DNA from: Rhodobacterales bacterium
GTDB taxonomy: Bacteria; Pseudomonadota; Alphaproteobacteria; Rhodobacterales; Rhodobacteraceae
Direction of reading: 5' to 3'
DNA length: 64,000 nucleotides
Assembly: GCA_002746935.1 (NCBI GenBank)
Contig: PDRW01000034.1
Location: 27,831-91,830 of the forward strand
Shown: positions 26,819-35,000 of the stretch, one piece after another
How the letters are laid out: every line of letters starts with the position of its first letter
How positions within the stretch are numbered: position 1 is the stretch's first letter
Translations under genes and position numbers: made by a program
The notes under the pieces: generated by a model
What the model was told of the DNA's origin: nothing
Seen by the model: the letters and a program-made list of their open reading frames with translations, nothing else
Database searches by the model: none

Positions 26819-27389
26819 ATCCCAACTCCTCGCGCCGGCCGGCCAGAAGGGCCACCAGCGCCCGTTTGCCCCGGGCGGTCAGGCTTTCCACCGCCTCGAC
26901 GCTGATTTCCAGCACCTCGGCGATCTCCGGATTCGTCAGCCCCTCGAGATGCCGCAGGGTCACCGCGGCCCGCTGGCGTTCCGGCAGCCGGGCCAGCGCC
27001 CGCTCCAGCGCCCGCGCCCGGTCGGCCTCCAGCAGGGTCGCCACCGCGGAAGGCGCGCCGGACGGCGGCTCCGGGATCGCGTCGAGATCGACCGGGCGGC
27101 GTTTGCGCAGACGGTCGATGCAGAGGTTGTGCCCCACATGATACGCCCATGTGCTCACCCTGGCTTCGCCCGGACGCCATTTCGGCGCGGCTTTCCACAG
27201 CCGCAGCATCGTCTCCTGGGTCACGTCCTCGGCCTCGGCCCTGTCACCCAGAAGACGCGCCGCCAGCGCCATGACCCGCGGCGCCAGCCGCGCCGTCAGC
27301 AGTGCCGCCGCCTCGCGGTCGCCCTTGCCATAGGCGATCAGCAAGGCCTCTTCGGGCGGGTCCGGATCCGGGTCGACTGCCATGGCCAT
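26805..27389 (-). CDS. ECF-type RNA polymerase sigma factor
   Basis: Alternative sigma factor with regions 2 and 4 only, 194 aa. Region 2 contains DRAEAEDVTQETMLRLW and VSTWAYHVGHNLCIDRLRKRR. Region 4 contains LPERQRAAVTLRHLEGLTNPEIAEVL and ISVEAVESLTARGKRAL. It is co-transcribed with the two downstream membrane proteins and follows an EF-hand protein gene by 94 bases. The ATG at 27389 was used; one two codons later is equally possible. Target promoters are unknown; ECF genes commonly autoregulate. Confidence 0.93.
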   Translation of the reverse strand: MAMAVDPDPDPPEEALLIAYGKGDREAAALLTARLAPRVMALAARLLGDRAEAEDVTQETMLRLWKAAPKWRPGEARVSTWAYHVGHNLCIDRLRKRRPVDLDAIPEPPSGAPSAVATLLEADRARALERALARLPERQRAAVTLRHLEGLTNPEIAEVLEISVEAVESLTARGKRALVALLAGRREELGYGED

Positions 27390-27483
27390 CGTCTTCGGTT
27401 ACCCTCGACTGTGCGCCGCCGCAACCGGACGGCAGGAAATGCCCGGGCGCGTTTCGAAAGTGGAGGCCCCGCCCGGGCCGGTT

Positions 27484-28110
27484 TCAGCGGTGGCGGCCGG
27501 AGCCGTCATGACCGTCGCCGTCACAGCCTTTGTGGCCTTTCCAGCCGCCATGCCCCCCGTGCCCCCTGTGGGCCACGGCCCTGTCGAACTCCCCCTCCGA
27601 CCAGGCGTTGTCATCATCGGTATCGAAACGGTCGATCAGCGCCGCGACACCCTCCGCCGGCACCAGCTCATCGCCCGACAGCACGCCATCACCGTTGGTA
27701 TCGCGCGCCGAGATCATCCGCCCGGCCCGCTTCGCCGCGATGGCGGCCGGATCGGCATGTTCGCCCTGCCAGCCCCGGCCAAAACGGTGCCGGCCGCGGT
27801 CTTTGAAAGCGGCGGCGAGTTCTTCCGCGCTCACGCGGCCGTCGCCATCGGTATCGACCTCGGCCACCATCCCGGCCACCCGGGCCTCGGCGCGGGCGAG
27901 CAATTCGGCCTCGGTGATCCGGCCATCGCCGTCGGCGTCAAGATCGCCGAACTGCACCTCGAACACGCCCCCCAACGGCCCCGCAAACCCCATGCCGCCC
28001 GGTCGCCCCATGGGCCCCTTGCCGCCAAACCCCATCGCGGGCGCGGAAACGGTGAGCATCACGGCGCCGGCGGCAAGACCGAGGGCAGCAGATCCGATAA
28101 CGTTTTTCAT
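27484..28110 (-). CDS. Exported EF-hand calcium-binding protein
   Basis: 208 aa. A signal peptide is visible (MKNVIGSAALGLAAG then TVSAPAMG), followed by a Gly-rich region. Four EF-hand loops follow: DLDADGDGRITEAEL, DTDGDGRVSAEEL, DTNGDGVLSGDEL and a degenerate DTDDDNAWSEGEF. The last 25 residues are Gly/His-rich (HGGHGGWKGHKG) and could bind metal. The ATG at 28110, with AAGGAAA upstream, begins the signal peptide; the frame continues further 5' but with non-family sequence. It is upstream of, and in line with, the ECF sigma operon. Calcium (or metal) binding in the periplasm is likely; the purpose is unknown. Confidence 0.87.
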   Translation of the reverse strand: MKNVIGSAALGLAAGAVMLTVSAPAMGFGGKGPMGRPGGMGFAGPLGGVFEVQFGDLDADGDGRITEAELLARAEARVAGMVAEVDTDGDGRVSAEELAAAFKDRGRHRFGRGWQGEHADPAAIAAKRAGRMISARDTNGDGVLSGDELVPAEGVAALIDRFDTDDDNAWSEGEFDRAVAHRGHGGHGGWKGHKGCDGDGHDGSGRHR

Positions 28111-28297
28111 GTCATTTTCCTTTTCGCTCAGAGTGGTCCGGGGGCGGCCTCTGCGGTTTCTTTGACCCCACCGCCCCGGTGTCGTATCTCTGAAACGCAA
28201 GCGCCCGGCGGTTCCGTCGCCGGGGATGGTGTTTTTTCGGCCGACCGGCGGTATCCGGCCGCAGGGAAAGCCGGAATGGCAAAGCGAAGGAGGCGAC

Positions 28298-28996
28298 ATG
28301 AGCGGTGAAGAGGTGCGGATGCGCGATGCGGCAACGCTGATCGTGCTGCGCGATCCGGGCGGGGCCGAGCCGCGGGTGCTGATGGGGCAGCGCGGCGCGT
28401 CGGCGGCCTTCATGCCCAACAAGTTCGTCTTCCCCGGCGGCGCACTCGACGCGGCGGATGCCGATGTCACCGTCACCGGCGCCGCCGCCGAACCGCTCGC
28501 CAGCCATCTTGCCGAGGCGTCTGCCGCCGGGACCGGCCCCGCGCTGCTCGCCTGCGCGATCCGCGAGCTCTGGGAGGAGGCCGGGCTGGTGCTCGGCACG
28601 CCCGGCGACTGGCCGGGCGAGGTGCCCCCCGACTGGGTGGATTTCGCCGCCACCGGCCATGTGCCCTCGGCCGCCGGCTTCGCCTTCGTGTTCCGCGCCA
28701 GAACCCCGGTGGGCCGTCCGCGCCGGTTCGACGCCCGCTTCCTGCTGGTCGATGCCGCCCGGCTCGCCGGCGACCCGGACGATTTTTCGCGCGCTTCCGA
28801 CGAACTGTCGCATCTCCACTGGGTGCCGGTCCGCGACGCAACGCGTTACGATCTGCCGTTCATCACCCAGGTGGTGCTGGCCGAGGTCGCCGGACGCCTC
28901 CCCGACCTCTCGCCCCCCGAAACCGTGCCGTTCTTCCGCAACGACGACGAGGCGCTGCATTTCGACCGTTTGGGCGGGATGCCGCCGCCGGGGTGA
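28298..28996 (+). CDS. NUDIX hydrolase
   Basis: Hydrolase of nucleoside-diphosphate-linked compounds (CoA or NADH derivatives are typical for this longer subgroup), 232 aa. The Nudix box is present but split by an insertion: FPGGALD, then about 40 residues, then CAIRELWEEAGLVLG, as in NUDT19/CoA-pyrophosphatase-like relatives. GGAGG lies just before the ATG at 28298; the frame upstream has no such site. It is divergent from the EF-hand protein gene, with 187 bases between. Exact substrate unresolved. Confidence 0.88.
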   Translation: MSGEEVRMRDAATLIVLRDPGGAEPRVLMGQRGASAAFMPNKFVFPGGALDAADADVTVTGAAAEPLASHLAEASAAGTGPALLACAIRELWEEAGLVLGTPGDWPGEVPPDWVDFAATGHVPSAAGFAFVFRARTPVGRPRRFDARFLLVDAARLAGDPDDFSRASDELSHLHWVPVRDATRYDLPFITQVVLAEVAGRLPDLSPPETVPFFRNDDEALHFDRLGGMPPPG

Positions 28997-29130
28997 GACG
29001 GGCCGGGGGCATCGCGCCTGCAAGACAGCCTGAATCCTGAAACCACGAGACTCCCCGGAAACGGGCTCGCGACACCGGCAGAACACTGTGCGCCGCGAAA
29101 CTCGGGCGCTGTCACACCACGGCGCGCCAT

Positions 29131-29160
29131 TCCATTAGTCCGGAATACCGGACTAATGGA
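29131..29160. promoter_or_regulatory. Perfect 13-bp inverted repeat with AATA loop
   Basis: TCCATTAGTCCGG and its exact reverse complement flank AATA. It could be an operator (the AT-rich possible promoter begins 8 bases later), for example of an Rrf2-type regulator, or the stem of a terminator for the NUDIX gene; no immediate T-run favours an operator. Confidence 0.5.
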
Positions 29161-29167
29161 AGCGCTG

Positions 29168-29196
29168 TTTTCACATTATATTTCAATAATTTATAC
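29168..29196 (+). promoter_or_regulatory. Possible promoter of the DUF4177 gene
   Basis: TTTTCA, 17 bases, TTATAC inside an AT-rich stretch. The elements are imperfect but the spacing is standard. It would give a leader of roughly 150 bases. Confidence 0.3.
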
Positions 29197-29352
29197 AAAA
29201 AATTACCCCGATACCCAAAGGCCGCGCGGCCACGCCCTCACCCGCCAACACGCGCATTTCAGCCACAGCCCGCAGCACTATTCGGATCGGGTTTGGACAG
29301 CGCCTTCGCCATGGAGTAAGGTTCAATTTATGCAATTCGAAGGACCAGCCGA

Positions 29353-29808
29353 ATGAGCTATGAATACAAGGTGGTGCCCGCGCCGACCCGCGGCCGAAAG
29401 GCCCGGGGCGTGAAAACCCCCGCCGACCGTTTCGCCCTCGCCCTCGAAACCGCGATCAATGCCCTGGCCGCCGAGGGGTGGGAGTTCCAGCGCAGCGAAA
29501 CGTTGCCGGCCGAAGAGCGCCATGGGCTCGCCAAACGCACCACGGTGGACCAGAACATGCTGGTGTTCCGCCGCCCGGTCGCGGCAGAGGAGACGACCCG
29601 CCCTGAACCCGAAGTCAGGGTCAAGACCCCGGCCCCCTCCGAACCTGCCGCACACCCAGGCCACAACACGCTCGACAGGATGATCGAGCACGAAATCGCC
29701 GCCGCCCGCGCCCCCCGCCTGCCCTCCGCCGGAGAGGCCCAGGAACCCCCCGATGCGCCGATCAAGGCACCGGGCGCCCACCGCGACCAGACCGGCACGA
29801 CCGGCTAG
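29353..29808 (+). CDS. DUF4177 domain protein
   Basis: 151 aa. The N-terminal half (MSYEYKVVPAP, then ALETAINALAAEGWEFQRSETLP and MLVFRRP) is a small DUF4177 domain of unknown function. The C-terminal half is Pro/Ala-rich and probably disordered, with a short helical patch (TLDRMIEHEIAAARAPRLP). No signal peptide is seen. AAGGA lies 8 bases before the ATG. It stands alone. Confidence 0.82.
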   Translation: MSYEYKVVPAPTRGRKARGVKTPADRFALALETAINALAAEGWEFQRSETLPAEERHGLAKRTTVDQNMLVFRRPVAAEETTRPEPEVRVKTPAPSEPAAHPGHNTLDRMIEHEIAAARAPRLPSAGEAQEPPDAPIKAPGAHRDQTGTTG

Positions 29809-29859
29809 CGCGAGCCGCACGCATCCGCATTTGCCCGGCGTGCTCTGTCGCTTTGTTTC

Positions 29860-29902
29860 GCATGTCGAATGCGCAAAACCGGGGCCGATTTGCGCGCGAC
29901 AG
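29860..29902. repeat. Dispersed palindromic repeat, inverted copy
   Basis: GCATGTCGAATGCGCAAAAC then CGGGGCCGATTTGCGCGCGAC. This is a degenerate reverse-orientation relative of the 58-bp units at 24549-24733. It sits between the convergent DUF4177 and bolA genes. Confidence 0.6.
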
Positions 29903-29917
29903 GCTCACATCCGGGCC

Positions 29918-30175
29918 TCAGTCCGAAATCTCCAGCGCCAGGGCGTGAATCCGTGACATGATCCCGTCGCCCAGCGCCTCCTGCACCGCGCGGTGGCGCG
30001 CGATCCGGCTCATCCCGGCAAACCCCGGCGCCGCGATCCGCACCCGGAAATGGCTGTTGCCCGACCCGCTGTGGCCCGCATGACCCGCATGATGGTGGCT
30101 CTCGTCGATCACCTCGAGGACGGTCGGCGCGAAAGCCGCCTCCAGTCTTACGCGGATTTCAGCGTCAAGGCCCAT
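29918..30175 (-). CDS. BolA family protein
   Basis: 85-aa BolA-like protein. Members interact with monothiol glutaredoxins in iron-sulfur/iron homeostasis or act in stress responses. The core helix and class signature are seen in SRIARHRAVQEALGDGI, and the strand SHFRVRIAAPGF precedes it. A His-rich loop (SHHHAGHAGHSG) lies between strands where BolA has a metal-ligand loop; it is longer in His than usual. Divergent from the J-domain gene. Confidence 0.92.
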   Translation of the reverse strand: MGLDAEIRVRLEAAFAPTVLEVIDESHHHAGHAGHSGSGNSHFRVRIAAPGFAGMSRIARHRAVQEALGDGIMSRIHALALEISD

Positions 30176-30249
30176 TTTTCGCCTCCCCCCTCTTCAAAGA
30201 TTCGCCAGATGAATTAAACTCCTGCGTCCGAGTCGAGAAGAGTGAGAGC

Positions 30250-30876
30250 ATGGACAAGCCCGACCCCTTTGGCTTCGACATTTCCGTGTCGGCCTCGAAG
30301 AAAAAAAAGACCCGAGGCAGGCGCGGCATGTCGGGGGCGTTCGAGACGTCGCAGCGGCAATGCGAGCATCCCGGATGCACCGAGATCGGGCAATACCGCG
30401 CCCCCAAAAGCCCCGACGAACTCGACGAGTACAAGTGGTTCTGCAAGGAACATGTCCGCGAATACAACCTGAAGTGGAACTTTTTCGATACCAGCAGTGA
30501 AGAGGCGATCGAAGCGCAGGCACAGAAAGACCGGGTCTGGGAACGCGAGACCAAACCTTTCCGCAAATCCGCCGAACAACGCGCCTGGAGCCGGCTCGGC
30601 GTCGACGATCCGCACCAGGTGCTGGGCGAAAACGCCACCCGGAACCCCGGCCGCGCTGTCACCGGCTCGAAGAAACTGCCGCCCACCGAACGGCGCGCCA
30701 TCGAGATCCTCGAAGCAAAAGACGACTGGACCAAGGCCGAGGTGCGCAGGGCCTACAAGGCGCTGATCAAGGTGCTGCACCCCGACATGAACGGCGGCGA
30801 CCGGAGCCAGGAAGAACAATTGCAGGAAGTGGTCTGGGCCTGGGATCAGATCAAGGACAGCCGCAACTTCAAGTGA
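30250..30876 (+). CDS. J-domain (DnaJ-class) protein
   Basis: Co-chaperone-like protein of 208 aa with a C-terminal J domain. The J domain begins near residue 150 (AIEILEAKDDWTKAEVRRAY) and has the HPD signature in LIKVLHPDMNGGD. The N-terminal part has a four-residue metal-type pattern CEHPGC..WFCKEH, a likely small zinc site. This is the form usually found next to bolA and cobS in Rhodobacterales. It likely stimulates a DnaK-type ATPase; the client is unknown. Confidence 0.9.
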   Translation: MDKPDPFGFDISVSASKKKKTRGRRGMSGAFETSQRQCEHPGCTEIGQYRAPKSPDELDEYKWFCKEHVREYNLKWNFFDTSSEEAIEAQAQKDRVWERETKPFRKSAEQRAWSRLGVDDPHQVLGENATRNPGRAVTGSKKLPPTERRAIEILEAKDDWTKAEVRRAYKALIKVLHPDMNGGDRSQEEQLQEVVWAWDQIKDSRNFK

Positions 30877-30948
30877 CACCGGGGGCCGCAACGGTTCCCG
30901 GCGCGCCACCGCCCAAAAGCCTCACCCGGCCGCAAACCCCGTGCCGTC

Positions 30949-31042
30949 GAGTATTTGACCCAGGAAAACGGCATGAACGCGCCGAGATAGCCCAACGCCC
31001 GGAACCGCCCCGGGCGCCCCTCTTTTCCTGGTACAAATACTC
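30949..31042. terminator. Inverted repeat of a dispersed element between convergent genes
   Basis: GAGTATTTGACCCAGGAAAA at 30949-30968 pairs with TTTTCCTGGTACAAATACTC at 31023-31042 (18 of 20 positions complementary). It lies between the J-domain and channel genes and could fold into a long hairpin that terminates both transcripts. Related TTTTCCT..ATACTC elements are at 34925 and 55570. Confidence 0.5.
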
Positions 31043-31093
31043 ACGACACAGCACCCGCCAGGGCGCCCGGCGCCAGCCTCTCAGCCTCCTCTC

Positions 31094-31852
31094 TCAGACG
31101 CCCTCGGTGTCGATCTTCACCACCGCGCCGCAATGCTTGCAATGCACCGCATCACTGTCATGGCGCGACAACCCGCAGGTCTGACAGGTGTATTTCACCT
31201 TCGAGGGGCGGAACAGCGCCGTCGCCAGTTGCAGAAACAGCGTGATGCCGACGATCATCACCAGCACCGAGATCAGCCGCCCGGAGGTGCCCTGCAGCGT
31301 GATGTCACCAAAGCCGGTGGTGGTCAGGGTGGTGACGGTGAAATAGAGCGCGTCGGCGTAATTCCTGATGTCGTCGTTATGGCCGAATTGCGTGGCGTAG
31401 ATCAGCCCGGTCATCACGAACAGGAAGACCACGAGGTTGATCGTCGCGAGAATCACGTCCTCGTGCTCGCGGAAATACCGGAAGTCCTGCTTCAGGCGGA
31501 GGGTGATCTGGTAAGTGTGCAGCAGCCTCAGGGTGCGCAGCACCCGCAGGAAGCCGAATCCCTCGCCCGTGACCGGGGCAAGAAAGGACACCATCGCAAC
31601 GATATCGGCCCATGTGGTGAGGCGGGTGAAATAGCGGGCCTTGTTGCGCTCGATCGCGAGGCGGATGATGAAATCGGCAAGGATCAGCACCCCGAACACC
31701 GCGTCGGCGATCTCCACCGGTCGGGTGTGCTCGAAGAACGACGTCACCACCACGAAGGCGATGGTGATGATATCGAAAGCCAGCACCCCATAGCGGAAGC
31801 GATACGCCCGCCGGGTGTTGCCGTAATAGAGTTCGCGAAACAGCTTGAGCAT
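31094..31852 (-). CDS. Voltage-gated-type potassium channel protein with C-terminal zinc ribbon
   Basis: Inner-membrane ion channel of 252 aa. It has a voltage-sensor-like S1-S4 region (the S4-like helix LRVLRTLRLLHTYQI is basic), a pore loop with the selectivity filter TTTGFGD, and S6. After the membrane part comes a zinc ribbon, CQTCG then CKHCG. The ATG at 31852 (AGGAG 7 bases before) is preferred to the longer frame starting at 32107. It is divergent from cobS with a 291-base gap. Confidence 0.88.
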   Translation of the reverse strand: MLKLFRELYYGNTRRAYRFRYGVLAFDIITIAFVVVTSFFEHTRPVEIADAVFGVLILADFIIRLAIERNKARYFTRLTTWADIVAMVSFLAPVTGEGFGFLRVLRTLRLLHTYQITLRLKQDFRYFREHEDVILATINLVVFLFVMTGLIYATQFGHNDDIRNYADALYFTVTTLTTTGFGDITLQGTSGRLISVLVMIVGITLFLQLATALFRPSKVKYTCQTCGLSRHDSDAVHCKHCGAVVKIDTEGV

Positions 31853-32143
31853 CTCGGGGCTCCTCTTCCGCAGCCTATGGCGTTTGACGAAATACCTGAC
31901 ACAAAGAGCATCACCTAACGCGTTGAAACCTATGATTTCAGGCAGCGTCAGGTGAGTCAGGTTTTCGCATGACGCTTTATATGAGCAAACCGGAAGCGGA
32001 TTTCCAGACATGTCGTGCCCTGCCGGCCGGCCTCCGGGGCGGCACCGATCCGGCCCCCCCTGCATGGTCCCCGCCCCCTTGCACCGCCTCCGGGATTGGG
32101 GCACCAACAGGTGAAAGGCAAGCGCGGGACGAAGGGATTACCA

Positions 32144-33115
32144 ATGGACAAGGGCATGAAACCGACCGAAGACATCTCGGTCCGCGAGGCTTTCGGCATC
32201 GACACCGGCATGATGGTCAAGGGCTTCGAGGAGCCGGGCGACCGGGTGCCGGAGCTCGACCCGACCTACAAGTTCGACCCCGACACCACCCTCGCCATCC
32301 TCGCCGGCTTCGCCCACAACCGCCGGGTGATGATCCAGGGCTATCACGGCACCGGCAAGTCGACCCATATCGAACAGGTCGCCGCCCGGCTCAACTGGCC
32401 CGCCGTCCGCGTCAACCTCGACAGCCACATCTCGCGCATCGACCTCATCGGCAAGGACGCGATCAAGCTGCGCGACGGCAAGCAGGTGACCGAGTTTCAC
32501 GAGGGCATCCTGCCCTGGGCGCTGCGCAACCCGGTCGCCATCGTGTTCGACGAATACGACGCCGGCCGGGCGGACGTGATGTTCGTGATCCAGCGGGTGC
32601 TGGAGCATGACGGCAAGCTGACCCTGCTGGACCAGAACGAGATCATCACCCCGCACAAATATTTCCGCCTGTTTTCCACCGCCAACACGGTGGGTCTGGG
32701 CGACACCACCGGGCTCTACCACGGGGTGCAGCAGATCAACCAGGCGCAGATGGACCGCTGGTCGCTGGTGGCGACGCTGAACTACCTCAGCCACGACGCG
32801 GAAGTGTCGATCGTGCTGGCCAAGGCGCCGCATTTCAACACCGAGGCCGGGCGGCGCCAGGTGAGCCAGATGGTGTCGGTCGCCGATCTCACCCGCACCG
32901 CCTTCATGAACGGCGACCTCTCGACGGTGATGAGCCCGCGCACGGTGATCAACTGGGCCTGGAACACCGAAATCTTCCGCTCCGTCGGCTATGCCTTCCG
33001 GCTCACCTTCCTCAACAAATGCGACGAGCTCGAACGCCAGACCGTGGCCGAATTCTACCAGCGCTGCTTCGACGAAGAACTGCCGGAAAGCGCGGCCAGC
33101 ATGAGCCTGGGGTGA
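32144..33115 (+). CDS. cobS: Cobaltochelatase subunit CobS
   Basis: AAA+ ATPase of the aerobic CobNST cobalt chelatase, which inserts cobalt into hydrogenobyrinic acid a,c-diamide in cobalamin synthesis. 323 aa. Walker A is [13 protein letters not shown], Walker [10 protein letters not shown], and the sensor region is [11 protein letters not shown]. The ATG at 32144 follows AAGGG. The next gene overlaps its stop (TGATG). CobT is also encoded in the window but far away on the other strand (55.6-57.5 kb); CobN is not in the window. Confidence 0.97.
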   Translation: MDKGMKPTEDISVREAFGIDTGMMVKGFEEPGDRVPELDPTYKFDPDTTLAILAGFAHNRRVMIQGYHGTGKSTHIEQVAARLNWPAVRVNLDSHISRIDLIGKDAIKLRDGKQVTEFHEGILPWALRNPVAIVFDEYDAGRADVMFVIQRVLEHDGKLTLLDQNEIITPHKYFRLFSTANTVGLGDTTGLYHGVQQINQAQMDRWSLVATLNYLSHDAEVSIVLAKAPHFNTEAGRRQVSQMVSVADLTRTAFMNGDLSTVMSPRTVINWAWNTEIFRSVGYAFRLTFLNKCDELERQTVAEFYQRCFDEELPESAASMSLG

Positions 33116-34077
33116 TGGCACGGATCGACCTCCCGGAGCCGAAAGTCTGGTGGCAAGCCATCCCGGCCTGGCCCGCAGGCCGGCAATCGCAGCCGTATTT
33201 CGCACTGCGGCGGGTCTGGGCCGACCATACCATGGGCGGGGCCAGAGGCATCTGGCGGCCGCGCTCGGAAGACCACCAGACCGTCGTCCTGTTCCAGCCC
33301 TTCGCGGCCTTGCCCGCGCGCGTCTGGTTCCCGGCCCTCTCGCGGGCGCTTGCATTCGATCCGGTCGAACCCGATCAGGTGCGCATCGCCTATCTGCACG
33401 AGGAAACCGTCCCGCCGCACCGCGCCGGCTTTCATGGGCGCGATTTCGTGATCGCCGACATCGTGCTGTATTGGCGCAAGGGCGATGCGGACGGGATCAT
33501 GGCCTTCGAAGTCAAACGTCAGACCGGCCCCGGCCCGACCGAACAGGATTTCGAAAAGGCCAGGACCTATGTCGAATTCGCGTCGATGCAGCAGGTGGCG
33601 CGCCGCGACCCGGTGTTTCTGGTGTCCGACCGCCATGTGACAAAGGTCAGAGGGCAATGGCCGCATGTCGCCTGCTGGTCGGAGGTGCTGGCCGCCCAAC
33701 TTGCCGCCGCCGGGGCCGTCGCGGGCGACCACCCCGCGCTGCGGGCCATGCCCGGCCTGATCGAAGATCTGTTCTCCGCCTACGGCATCGGCCGGGCGCC
33801 CGCCTTGCCGCCACCCGACCCGTCTGCCCTTTTCGCGGCCGCATCCGCCGAGGGCGCCCCGCCAGACCTTGCGGCGCTGGCGGCGGGGCTGGCCTGGACG
33901 GCCCATTGGCGGCGGGGCGAGACGGGAGCGCCCCTTCCCGATGCGCTCGGCTGGTTGCGCGGAGAACCGACAGAAGACCAGCTTCGCCGCGCCAGGTGGC
34001 AAAAGCGGCCAGACCGCCGGGTGAACCGCTGGTCGCCCGGCTGGACCCCGGCACAGGAGCGGAGCTTGCCCCTCTGA
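33115..34077 (+). CDS. Unrecognised protein coupled to cobS, possible PD-(D/E)XK-like fold
   Basis: 320 aa, family not recognised. It starts at an ATG that overlaps the cobS stop (TGATG), so translation is coupled. The middle region (about 130-175) reads FVIADIVLYWRKGDADG then IMAFEVKRQTGPG. The Asp followed by Glu-x-Lys on adjacent strands resembles a PD-(D/E)XK nuclease active site, but this is only a pattern. Trp-rich N-terminus (EPKVWWQAIPAW) and Trp-rich C-terminus (RRVNRWSPGWTPAQ) are unusual. No signal peptide. In other Rhodobacterales cobT often follows in this area; here it does not. Confidence 0.82.
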   Translation: MARIDLPEPKVWWQAIPAWPAGRQSQPYFALRRVWADHTMGGARGIWRPRSEDHQTVVLFQPFAALPARVWFPALSRALAFDPVEPDQVRIAYLHEETVPPHRAGFHGRDFVIADIVLYWRKGDADGIMAFEVKRQTGPGPTEQDFEKARTYVEFASMQQVARRDPVFLVSDRHVTKVRGQWPHVACWSEVLAAQLAAAGAVAGDHPALRAMPGLIEDLFSAYGIGRAPALPPPDPSALFAAASAEGAPPDLAALAAGLAWTAHWRRGETGAPLPDALGWLRGEPTEDQLRRARWQKRPDRRVNRWSPGWTPAQERSLPL

Positions 34078-34415
34078 CAACCGAAACCCCGCCTGCCTGC
34101 GCCCTTTCCCGCGTGGCGACGAACCCTTGCCCGGCCCATGGCCGCATTCCGCCGCTTGCCGCGGACGCGCCCCGCCCCGCAGGAGCCCGCACCAGCCGGA
34201 CCTCGCCGCCCTGCCCCGCCGGTTTCGGGAAGCAGGCCGGCCAGACGGGTTTTCGGTCGCGCCCGGCAGGCCCCCAGGCCGCCAAATCCAGAAAACCCGA
34301 CTTGTACACAGGTTTCGCACGTCCCCCCGTTGTCACTGGCCGGCACTTGCCGCATCCTTCGCATATGAGCCTTCCATCCGACACCGACCGCGGGGGCGCG
34401 GCCAGATCTCGTGTC
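34078..34415. other. Intergenic stretch without recognisable gene
   Basis: About 338 bases between the cobS-coupled gene and a small exported protein. Frames are open through it but have no start context or recognisable sequence. No clear hairpin or promoter was seen. An alternative start of the next gene at 34365 lies within it. Confidence 0.4.
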
Positions 34416-34907
34416 ATGGAGCCCCCGGTGCACAAGTTGAGCGCCCGCAACCCGGCCCGCGCCGCCCTGGCGGCCCTTGCATGCGCGTTCCTCACGAGCG
34501 CCCCGGCGGGCGGTTCGGCCCCGAAAGACGTCGCCTTCGACGCTCCCCCGGACGCGCTTGCCCCTCTCACCCCGGAAATGGCCACGCTCGACCCGCTGGC
34601 GACCGAAGCCCGTTGCCGCTCCTTCCTCGCGGCGCTCTACCACCGCCATCGCGCCCTGCGCTCAAACCCCGCCTGGGCGCCGGACGATCCGGCAACAGGC
34701 CCGCTCGAATGGGTGCTCGAAGCCTTCTTTACCCTGCCCCCCGCCTCCCCGGGCGTGCGCGCCGCAGACGCGGCCGCGGGCGATCTCACCCGCGCCTATC
34801 TTGATGCTTTCGGCCCCGGCAACCAGGCAGACGCCCTGTTCCACGACCCGCTCTACCGCAACGACAAATCGGTCTGCGACGGCGTGCTCGGCCTGCCGCA
34901 GGACTGA
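34416..34907 (+). CDS. Exported protein of unknown function
   Basis: 163 aa from the ATG at 34416. It begins with a signal-peptide-like sequence: basic ends in KLSARNPARA, a hydrophobic core AALAALACAFLTSAP. The mature part is Ala/Pro-rich with helices (EARCRSFLAALYHRHRAL; PLEWVLEAFFTLPP) and two cysteines (one in EARCRSF, one in VCDGVL) that could form a disulfide. No family was recognised. An ATG at 34365 would add 17 residues and is less consistent with a signal peptide. Confidence 0.62.
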   Translation: MEPPVHKLSARNPARAALAALACAFLTSAPAGGSAPKDVAFDAPPDALAPLTPEMATLDPLATEARCRSFLAALYHRHRALRSNPAWAPDDPATGPLEWVLEAFFTLPPASPGVRAADAAAGDLTRAYLDAFGPGNQADALFHDPLYRNDKSVCDGVLGLPQD

Positions 34908-34924
34908 CCGGACCCCGCCCTCCC

Positions 34925-34970
34925 TTTTCCTGGCTCAGATACTCCGGGGGTCCGGGGGCAGCGCCCCCGG
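34925..34970. terminator. Hairpin of the dispersed TTTTCCT..ATACTC element
   Basis: TTTTCCTGG, then ATACTCC, then the stem CCGGGGGC/GCCCCCGG (34952-34970). It lies between a plus-strand gene and the minus-strand ghrA, so a bidirectional terminator is likely. Compare 31023-31042 and 55570-55617. Confidence 0.6.
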
Positions 34971-35000
34971 GCGGTCGCCCGCGCCAGCGGGCGAAACCCC

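Larger units (their letters stand above)
28997..29352. other. Intergenic region with AT-rich core
   Basis: Gap of 356 bases between the NUDIX and DUF4177 genes. It contains a perfect palindrome and a possible promoter (annotated separately) in an AT-rich stretch at about 29160-29215, unusual for this GC-rich window. At 29331 an 8-codon mini-ORF (ATG to a TGA overlapping the ATG of the next gene) might couple translation, but it is too short to claim. Confidence 0.4.

Noticed and set aside
29331-29357. Eight-codon upstream ORF overlapping the DUF4177 start
   Set aside because: Too short to support as a leader peptide; it may be chance.
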